The position numbers and the translations under genes were made by a program. Source: Anaerolineae bacterium (GTDB taxonomy: Bacteria; Chloroflexota; Anaerolineae; Aggregatilineales; Aggregatilineaceae). Taken from it: a DNA stretch of 5,425 nucleotides. Of the stretch, positions 1 to 4,619 are shown in pieces (position 1 is the first letter of the stretch; each line of letters begins with the position of its first letter). The notes under the pieces were generated by a model. That model saw only the letters and a list, made by a program, of their open reading frames with translations, made no database searches and was not told the origin of the DNA. The stretch covers positions 1 through 5,425 of the forward strand of contig JAFGJA010000062.1 of the NCBI GenBank assembly GCA_016929355.1. Direction: 5' to 3'.

Positions 1-1
1 C

Positions 2-553
2 CGGGGCGAGGGCGACGGTGTGCTGTACTATACCGCGCATCTCAATGTGCGGCTGTGGGCGTCCGAAGCCAAACCGATCAACCGGGGTGTGAACGTTTCG
101 CGCGAATACTTCCTGGCAAGCGATCCCGAAACGCCGGTCACGGCAGCGCAGATGGGCGATGTGATCACCGTGCGCGTCACGATGACTTTGCCCGAAGATG
201 TCTACTACTTTGTGCTGGAAGACCCGATCCCCGCCGGGACCGAGCCGGTGGATACTTCCCTGTTGACGACCAGCCAGCAGAATCAAGGACCGATGCTCTA
301 TCCGACCTACAATCCCTATTGGTATTGGGGCTGGTGGTACTGGGATCACACAGAAATGCGAGATGAACAGGTGAATCTGTACGCCGACTTCCTACCGCGC
401 GGCACGTATGTTTATACGTATGAAGTGCGCGCGACTGTTCCCGGCGAATTTCAGACGATGCCGAGTCATGCCTATGCATTTTACTTCCCCGAAGTGTTCG
501 GACGTGGCGCAGGGACGTTGTTTACTATCGAACCGAAAGCAACTGAAGAATAG
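2..553 (+). CDS. Alpha-2-macroglobulin family protein, C-terminal fragment (5' end outside window)
   Basis: This is the last ~183 codons of a large protein whose frame is open to the left edge. The visible part matches the tail of bacterial A2M proteins, which act outside the cytoplasmic membrane as protease traps. Seen in the sequence: a beta-rich stretch beginning GEGDGVLYYTAHLNV, then the family-like segments 'RGVNVSREYF', 'DVITVRVTMTLPED', 'VLEDPIPAGTEPVD', 'WDHTEMRDEQVNLYADFLPRGTY', and the terminal 'PEVFGRGAGTLFTIE'. These correspond to the receptor-binding-like C-terminal domain that packs beside the thioester domain. The thioester motif, bait region and signal peptide would lie upstream and cannot be judged. 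A strikingly aromatic loop (10 Tyr/Trp in 15 residues) sits at 299-343. The first in-window GTG (20) is not taken as the start because the homology-like pattern already runs through it. A hairpin follows the stop. Family call is confident; the exact subfamily is not. Confidence 0.88.
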   Translation, partial: RGEGDGVLYYTAHLNVRLWASEAKPINRGVNVSREYFLASDPETPVTAAQMGDVITVRVTMTLPEDVYYFVLEDPIPAGTEPVDTSLLTTSQQNQGPMLYPTYNPYWYWGWWYWDHTEMRDEQVNLYADFLPRGTYVYTYEVRATVPGEFQTMPSHAYAFYFPEVFGRGAGTLFTIEPKATEE

Positions 554-588
554 CGCTCCAAAATAGGCGCTTAAACACTTCTAATCTG

Positions 589-622
589 TAGCAGATGAGG
601 AATAATAGCTCTTCATCTGCTA
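589..622 (+). terminator. Probable intrinsic terminator after the A2M gene
   Basis: The arms TAGCAGATGAGGA (589-601) and the segment ending TTCATCTGCTA (610-622) can form a stem of about 13 bp with one G-U pair and an 8-base loop. It starts 35 bases after the A2M stop codon. The following tract (AATTTGTGTTAA) is T-rich but interrupted, so termination may be imperfect. The position between a stop codon and a new promoter supports the call. Confidence 0.6.
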
Positions 623-649
623 ATTTGTGTTAAATTAATCGTCTATGGA

Positions 650-679
650 TTGAAAATAGCGGCAAAGTTGGCGTATAAT
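650..679 (+). promoter_or_regulatory. Sigma70-type promoter of the response regulator
   Basis: TTGAAA at 650-655 and a perfect TATAAT at 674-679 are separated by 18 bp, close to the vegetative sigma consensus (TTGACA, 17 bp, TATAAT). The surroundings are AT-rich compared with the flanking genes. Transcription would be expected to begin around 685-688, leaving a leader of about 50 bases before the ATG at 736. The hairpin at 589-622 lies just upstream, so this promoter probably opens an independent transcript. Confidence 0.7.
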
Positions 680-726
680 TTAGTAGCGTGCTAAAATGCC
701 GCTATCAATTCAATGCTAAAGGCGCG

Positions 727-730
727 GGAG
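727..730 (+). promoter_or_regulatory. Ribosome binding site that favours the ATG at 736
   Basis: GGAG lies 5 bases before ATG 736. An in-frame GTG exists at 688, but this Shine-Dalgarno and the fact that the receiver fold begins directly with MNIVYVEDD make 736 the preferred start. Confidence 0.65.
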
Positions 731-735
731 TAATC

Positions 736-1095
736 ATGAATATCGTCTACGTTGAAGATGACCCTACCAATATCCTGTTGTTAGAACGTGTGACCAGTTC
801 CACCGGAGACTATCTGGTAACATTTGCTGACGCAGAAAGCGCACTCGACAGCGATGTAATCTGGGATGCTGATTTGTTTCTGGTTGATATTCACCTGCCG
901 GGTGATATGAATGGGCTTGATATGACAGATGTGCTGCGCCAAAACGGTGTGAATGTGCCGGTGATCATGATCACAGCTTACGACCTTCAGGATTACATCG
1001 AACGTTCGCGCGAGGTGGGCGGCGATCTCTATCTGGTCAAACCGGTCAGTGTGCCCGAATTGGTGGAACTGCTAAACGACTACCGGCCATACTAA
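736..1095 (+). CDS. Single-domain response regulator (receiver domain only)
   Basis: A 119-residue CheY-like receiver that would be phosphorylated on Asp by a sensor histidine kinase or phosphotransfer protein in the cytoplasm. All key positions are visible: acidic pair D8/D9 in 'YVEDDP', phospho-acceptor D51 in 'FLVDIHLPG', switch T80 in 'MITAYD', aromatic switch position near Y99, and K102 followed by P103 in 'YLVKPV'. There is no room for a DNA-binding or enzymatic output domain, so it must act through protein contacts or as a phosphorelay intermediate. The length is normal for a stand-alone receiver. No kinase gene is adjacent, so its partner is unknown. It has its own promoter upstream and a strong hairpin terminator downstream, and so looks monocistronic. 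Start chosen by the GGAG at 727-730; an in-frame GTG at 688 would add 16 residues that do not fit the fold. Family call is firm; the pathway is unknown. Confidence 0.93.
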   Translation: MNIVYVEDDPTNILLLERVTSSTGDYLVTFADAESALDSDVIWDADLFLVDIHLPGDMNGLDMTDVLRQNGVNVPVIMITAYDLQDYIERSREVGGDLYLVKPVSVPELVELLNDYRPY

Positions 1096-1111
1096 CCCGT
1101 CCCGTTAAGAA

Positions 1112-1142
1112 AAATACCCCGAATTCTGCCTTCGGGGTATTT
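1112..1142. terminator. Bidirectional intrinsic terminator between convergent genes
   Basis: A perfect 12-bp inverted repeat, AAATACCCCGAA / TTCGGGGTATTT, with a 7-base loop (1124-1130). The A-run before it (from 1110) and the terminal T's after it give a usable U-tract on either strand. It lies 16 bases after the response regulator stop and 27 bases beyond the stop of the convergent corrinoid gene, so it probably serves both. Confidence 0.88.
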
Positions 1143-1169
1143 CGCATCTAACAAATTCACCAGCAACAA

Positions 1170-1802
1170 TTACCCTTCGATCAGGGCTTTAGCCTTCCGC
1201 ACCGCCGCCGATGCATCCGGCGCATACCCATCTGCGCCGATTTCGCTGGCATACGCTTCGGTCACGGGCGCACCACCGACCAACACAATCACATCATCGC
1301 GCAGCCCGGCAGTTTTAATCGCCTCAATGGTGGTTTTCATATTGGGCATCGTCGTGGTCAACAGCGCCGACATAGCGACGATCTGCGCGCCATTCTGGAT
1401 CGCGCCCACGAACGCATCAGGACTTACATCCACGCCCATGTCCATGATCTCAAAACCGGCCCCTTCGAGCATCATCGCCACCAATGATTTCCCGATGTCG
1501 TGCAGATCGCCTTTAACCGTACCAATCGCCACTTTGCCAATCGGTTCGACGCCCTGCGCGACCAATTGTGGCTTAAGAATTTCCAGCGCAGCCGACATCG
1601 CGCGCGCAGCGATAAGCATTTCCGGCACAAAAAACTCGCCATCTTCAAACATCTGACCGACTTCGGCCATTGCGCTGATCAAACCATCGTTCAAAATCAC
1701 ATCAGCGGCCATACCCTCAGCCAGTGCTTGCTCAACCTTCGGCACAACCACTTTTGCTTGACCTTCAATCACGGCCTGACGGATTTCTTCAAGTAATGAC
1801 AT
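1170..1802 (-). CDS. Methyltransferase cognate corrinoid (B12-binding) protein
   Basis: A 210-residue protein of the MtaC/MtbC/MttC-like corrinoid family. These carry a cobamide cofactor and shuttle a methyl group from a substrate-specific methyltransferase to a second one (to a thiol or tetrahydrofolate) in the cytoplasm. Residues 1-86 form the helical cap domain, with the typical segment 'GEFFVPEMLIAARAM'. Residues ~88-210 form the Rossmann-like B12 domain, with the DxHxxG motif D99-L-H101-D-I-G104 (His101 the expected lower axial Co ligand), the 'SALLTTTM' loop at 145-152, 'GGAPV' at 176-180 and 'GADGYAPDA' at 189-197. Length and domain order are full and canonical. AAGGAG on the minus strand (1813-1818), 10 bases before the ATG, supports the start. 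No methyltransferase or corrinoid-reactivating protein gene is visible nearby, so the methyl donor cannot be told. It diverges from the ABC operon and converges on the response regulator. Confidence 0.95.
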   Translation of the reverse strand: MSLLEEIRQAVIEGQAKVVVPKVEQALAEGMAADVILNDGLISAMAEVGQMFEDGEFFVPEMLIAARAMSAALEILKPQLVAQGVEPIGKVAIGTVKGDLHDIGKSLVAMMLEGAGFEIMDMGVDVSPDAFVGAIQNGAQIVAMSALLTTTMPNMKTTIEAIKTAGLRDDVIVLVGGAPVTEAYASEIGADGYAPDASAAVRKAKALIEG

Positions 1803-2035
1803 AACTTACCTGCTCCTTATAGTTGGGGGTAATTCTGTTGCGGGATGATTAACGGTAATTCCATCCATCTTAAACGATCCTAGATGATCCCACCAGTTTT
1901 ATTTGACAGTCACCAGCCATGATTTTCCGCGTACCGGAAGCTGTGTGAAATTCGTCTGAATACCGTCCCATGCGATCACATTTGTGCTAGTATGTTAAGG
2001 GACATTGAACAACAACGCGGGGTAGCAAAATCTCA
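1803..2035. promoter_or_regulatory. Divergent intergenic region with weak promoter signals
   Basis: This 233-bp spacer must hold the promoters for the corrinoid gene (minus) and the ABC exporter operon (plus). On the plus strand the best -10 candidate is TGC-TAGTAT (1985-1993), an extended type with 4/6 matches but no good -35. A perfect TTGACA occurs at 1903-1908 but lacks a -10 at the right distance. The octamer GGTAATTC occurs twice (1828-1835 and 1854-1861), 26 bp apart, near the corrinoid start. I see no B12-box sequence and so no cobalamin riboswitch. No open reading frame of note. Confidence 0.35.
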
Positions 2036-2824
2036 ATGATCGAAACCTTTCAACTGGCTAAACGTTTCAAAAAATTTGAGGCGGTCAAAGATGTAACCTT
2101 TCGCGCTGAAGCAGGCGAAGTCTTTGGTTTGCTCGGCCCTAATGGCGCGGGCAAAACGACCACGCTCCGCATGTTAGCCACCGTGCTATCGCCCTCATCC
2201 GGCACAGCGACGGTGAGCGGCTACGACATCCGCACGCAGGCCAACGCGGTACGCGCGCACCTGGGTATTCTGGTCGAGAGCGCGGGCCTGTATTCGCACA
2301 GCACCACGCGCGAGCATTTGCGCTACGTGGGCAATCTGCACGGTCTGAATGGGTCCGGTTTAGAGCGCCGCATTGATGAATTGATCGAGGTGCTGGATAT
2401 GGGTGATTTCGCAGACCGGATCGGGCAAGGCTTTTCGCGCGGCATGATCCGTAAAGTGGTGATGGGCATGGCGCTGGTGCATGATCCGCCCAACATTATC
2501 CTTGATGAACCCACACAAGGACTCGATGTGGTCAGCACACGCACCGTGCGCGATCTGATTCGCCAGTTCAAGGCGGAAGGGCGCTGTGTGATTCTCAGCA
2601 CGCATATTATGGATGAAGTAGAGCGCTTATGTGATCGTGTGGCAATTGTGCATCGGGGCGAAATTTTAGAGAAAGGCACGCCGCAGGAGTTGATCGCCAA
2701 ATATCAGGCGGACAACCTGGAAACGGCCTTTGTCGAGATCATCGGCGCGGAAGCCTTGCTCAACGAAGCCCAACGGGAAGCCGAACGCGAAGCTCAACAG
2801 CAAAAATCAGGGAGGCGATCATGA
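2036..2824 (+). CDS. ABC exporter ATP-binding protein, NatA-like
   Basis: A 262-residue cytoplasmic ATPase that powers the membrane subunit encoded next to it. Visible motifs: Walker A GPNGAGKTT at 34-42 (K40), Walker B 'IILDEP' with D157 and catalytic E158, D-loop 'GLD' 162-164 and switch H190 in 'STHIMDE'. The Q-loop position has Glu81 ('LVESAGLY') instead of Gln, and the signature is 'FSRGM' (133-137) rather than LSGGQ; both are features of the NatA / ABC-2 exporter branch. After residue ~225 there is a charged, Glu/Gln/Arg-rich helical tail (about 245-260). The substrate cannot be read from sequence; NatA relatives have been linked to Na+ efflux, others to drugs or peptides. The start ATG has only a weak, distant GGGGT (2019-2023) upstream. 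The stop overlaps the permease start (ATGA), so the two are translationally coupled. Confidence 0.95.
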   Translation: MIETFQLAKRFKKFEAVKDVTFRAEAGEVFGLLGPNGAGKTTTLRMLATVLSPSSGTATVSGYDIRTQANAVRAHLGILVESAGLYSHSTTREHLRYVGNLHGLNGSGLERRIDELIEVLDMGDFADRIGQGFSRGMIRKVVMGMALVHDPPNIILDEPTQGLDVVSTRTVRDLIRQFKAEGRCVILSTHIMDEVERLCDRVAIVHRGEILEKGTPQELIAKYQADNLETAFVEIIGAEALLNEAQREAEREAQQQKSGRRS

Positions 2825-4104
2825 GTCTGCGCCGCGTCTATTGGATTGTGCTGCGTAAAGAACTGCGCGAACTATTGCGCGATAAACGCTCGTTATTCTG
2901 GCTGTTTGCGCCGCCGATCATCCTGCCGGGATTGGCCCTGTGCGCGGGGCTGTTCATCGGCTCGCAAGCGCTGCGCATCGCGAATGATGGCTTTCCGTTA
3001 GCCGTGCAGCATGGCGAACGCGCGCCGGGTCTGCTCGAAACCTTTGCCAACGAAGACTCGATCTATCTCGTCGATCTGCCGCCGGATGATCCTGACGTTG
3101 ATCCGTTCGATGAGGCGCTCGTGCTGCTCGTCATACCGGATGATTTCCAGCAAATGATCGACGCGGGCAATACCGCCACGATTCGCCTTCTGACCCGCGA
3201 CAATTCCCTGATCACGCAGCTTGCCAAAGCCAGCGTGCGCAGCGTGATCGGGCGTTATCAGGATCAAGTGTTGGAGCAACGGCTCATTTCTGCCGGACTG
3301 GATCGGGATTGGCTCGACCCCATTGAGGTTAATGAGGGGCGGCAGGCGGTGGCGAATACCATCGGCGTTAACAGTAACGGCGCAGATGGCGAAGCCGATG
3401 ACGGTCCCGGGTTGCTGGCAACGATCTTCCTCCCGCTCGCGGTCACGTCCTGGATGATTGGCGGCGGCATGGGGTTGATTCTCGATACCACAGTGGGCGA
3501 GAAAGATCGCCAAACGATTGAAAATCTACTGGTCACACCCGCCAGCCGCGCCGGGATCGTCCTGGGAAAATTGACCGTTGTGTTTTTCGCATCAGTCGCG
3601 GTCATGAGTCTATGGATGCTTGAAGGGTTGGCGCTCAATGCGCTGAGTGTTGCCAGCCCGCAATTGCTCGATGCGGAATCGCTGACGCCAACGGAAACGC
3701 TCGATATTCTAGCCAAGAGCAGTGGGAATGTGGTGGGATTGGTGCTGGCGTTGATCATTTTGATCGTGCCCTTTATCATCATGTTGAACGGGATCATGAT
3801 GGCGTGGAGCGCGCGTGCCGCTAATTACCGCGAAGCGAATCTGTTCATGGTGCTGATGCAGTTGGGTCTACCTGCCAGCATCCTGATCACGATTTTCAGC
3901 CTGCCCGCTACCGTGAGTTTACCCGTCTACGGCGTGCCCTTTTTCGGGACTATCGTCGCCATCCGCGATCTGTTCAGCAGCACCCTATCGACAACGGCCC
4001 TGCTGATCAATGTCAGCACCGGATCGCTCTACGCAGCGCTGGCAATTGGATTGGCGGCGTGGGTGTTCAACAAGGAATGGTCCTTGACACGGGGATTACA
4101 ATGA
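2821..4104 (+). CDS. ABC-2 type exporter permease, NatB-like
   Basis: A 427-residue inner-membrane subunit partnering the upstream ATPase. The N-terminal cytoplasmic stretch 'LRKELRELLRDKRSLF' (11-26) is the typical elbow helix of the NatB family. TM1 is about 27-47. A large, acidic extracytoplasmic domain follows (about 48-197), ending in a Asn/Gly/Asp-rich linker near 183-196. Further membrane segments lie at about 198-221, 246-271, 303-328, 341-361 and 401-416, with a shorter hydrophobic stretch at 367-381. Between TM2 and TM3 is the hallmark cytoplasmic loop 'GEKDRQTIENLLVTPASR' (226-243), the coupling region that contacts the ATPase. GGAGG at 2811-2815, 5 bases before the ATG inside the end of the ATPase gene, is a strong ribosome binding site. 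The substrate is unknown. The stop codon overlaps a possible next start (4101), suggesting the operon once continued into, or still includes, the small frame that follows. Confidence 0.93.
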   Translation: MSLRRVYWIVLRKELRELLRDKRSLFWLFAPPIILPGLALCAGLFIGSQALRIANDGFPLAVQHGERAPGLLETFANEDSIYLVDLPPDDPDVDPFDEALVLLVIPDDFQQMIDAGNTATIRLLTRDNSLITQLAKASVRSVIGRYQDQVLEQRLISAGLDRDWLDPIEVNEGRQAVANTIGVNSNGADGEADDGPGLLATIFLPLAVTSWMIGGGMGLILDTTVGEKDRQTIENLLVTPASRAGIVLGKLTVVFFASVAVMSLWMLEGLALNALSVASPQLLDAESLTPTETLDILAKSSGNVVGLVLALIILIVPFIIMLNGIMMAWSARAANYREANLFMVLMQLGLPASILITIFSLPATVSLPVYGVPFFGTIVAIRDLFSSTLSTTALLINVSTGSLYAALAIGLAAWVFNKEWSLTRGLQ

Positions 4105-4299
4105 CCAATTTCAGACTACGGCATTGAGCATGTGCAGGACGGCATCTATATTTCCGGTGCGCGGGCGACGATGCTTAGTGATCGATTGCGCGAAAATCAC
4201 CCCATCGCGGAACCGCACCCGGATATGTGGCGCTCGCTGATCGCGCATTATGATGTGCCGTATACGTTTCAAGATGTCTGGCAGTGGCGGCGCGACTGA
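4101..4299 (+). pseudogene. Small conserved-looking frame, start and body out of frame by one base
   Basis: An ATG at 4101 overlaps the permease stop (ATGA), with GGGG 6 bases upstream, the arrangement expected for a coupled gene. It reads only eight codons (MTNFRLRH) before TGA. In the +1 frame, however, about 61 codons from 4114 to the TGA at 4297-4299 read like a real soluble protein: DYGIEHV, 'DGIYISGARATML', 'MWRSLIAHYDVPYTF' and a C-terminal 'VWQWRRD'. Removing one T from TTT at 4109-4111 (or another single base between 4104 and 4113) joins the two into a ~65-residue protein. So this is most simply a single-base frameshift, natural or from sequencing. Alternatives are an intact shorter product from GTG 4132 (55 residues, no clear ribosome binding site) or a recoding event. 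I do not recognise the family and propose no function. Its position makes it a likely third gene of the exporter operon. Confidence 0.55.
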
Positions 4300-4367
4300 T
4301 ACGCCCATACACACCGCGCAACCGGATCGGGTCTGCTGCGTAATATTAGGTGATAGCTGATTTACTT

Positions 4368-4373
4368 GAGGAG
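4368..4373 (+). promoter_or_regulatory. Ribosome binding site that sets the start of the Cys-rich protein
   Basis: GAGGAG lies 10 bases before ATG 4384. The in-frame TTG at 4366 overlaps this Shine-Dalgarno and so cannot be the start that uses it. A weak TAATAT at 4341-4346 could be a -10 box, but there is no matching -35. Confidence 0.65.
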
Positions 4374-4383
4374 AATCGATACA

Positions 4384-4587
4384 ATGAGCGAAATCACGAT
4401 CACCGAAAAAGACCAGAAATTAGCCGAAACCTGCGCGAATTGCCCGGTGTGCCGCCGCGCGCGCAACAAACAAAAGGGCGTCGCCTATTGGTTCGTGAAA
4501 AACATCGAAAATGGCCGATGCCCCGCGTGTACGGCCTATGAAAAGGTCAACGGGCGTAAAGCGCACGAACCCATTCCACTCAATTAG
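4384..4587 (+). CDS. Small Cys-rich protein, probable zinc ribbon
   Basis: A 67-residue soluble protein with five cysteines in the pattern C17-x2-C20-x2-C23 ... C46-x2-C49. Two CxxC knuckles about 22 residues apart suggest one tetrahedral zinc site, with the fifth Cys either spare or regulatory; an Fe-S cluster is possible but less likely. Between the knuckles is a basic segment (R24, R25, R27, K29, K31) followed by 'VAYWFVKNIE', likely a beta strand or helix. The C-terminus is polar and rich in Lys/His/Pro. I see no signal peptide or membrane segment, so a cytoplasmic nucleic-acid- or protein-binding role is imaginable but not shown. The start is set by GAGGAG at 4368-4373. It is 84 bases beyond the small frame downstream of the permease, so it could be read from the ABC operon or from a weak own promoter. 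Real gene: likely. Family: not recognised. Confidence 0.75.
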   Translation: MSEITITEKDQKLAETCANCPVCRRARNKQKGVAYWFVKNIENGRCPACTAYEKVNGRKAHEPIPLN

Positions 4588-4590
4588 CCA

Positions 4591-4619
4591 GCAGCATTTT
4601 TTACCCCTCCAAATGCTGT
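4591..4619. terminator. Inverted repeat at the convergent gene ends, weak terminator candidate
   Basis: GCAGCATTT (4591-4599) and AAATGCTGT (4611-4619) can pair over 8-9 bp (last pair G-U) around an 11-base loop. It begins 3 bases after the stop of the Cys-rich gene, and its right arm lies inside the last codons of the opposing hydrolase gene. Neither strand has a proper U-tract after the stem, so termination is only suggested by position. Confidence 0.35.

Noticed and set aside
1327..1796. Long open frames on the plus strand opposite the corrinoid gene
   Set aside because: They are antisense shadows of a clearly canonical corrinoid protein and have no ribosome binding site or recognisable protein pattern.
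1903..1908. Perfect TTGACA as a -35 box for the ABC operon
   Set aside because: No acceptable -10 hexamer lies 16-18 bp downstream (the region reads TTTTCCGCG), and it is about 130 bases from the start codon.
1944..1980. TGTGA ... TCACA as a CRP-like site
   Set aside because: The half-sites are separated by 27 bases rather than 6, so they cannot form one CRP operator.
1803..2035. Cobalamin riboswitch upstream of the corrinoid gene
   Set aside because: I read the minus strand for the B12-box (GCC-AGGAGAC-like) and the conserved core and found neither.
2998..3797. Two long minus-strand open frames opposite the permease gene (up to 177 residues)
   Set aside because: The plus strand encodes a complete NatB-like permease with expected topology; the antisense translations are low-complexity and have no family features.
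4111..4314. Minus-strand 67-residue frame over the gap after the permease
   Set aside because: The plus-strand frame over the same bases reads much more like protein, and the antisense frame has no ribosome binding site.
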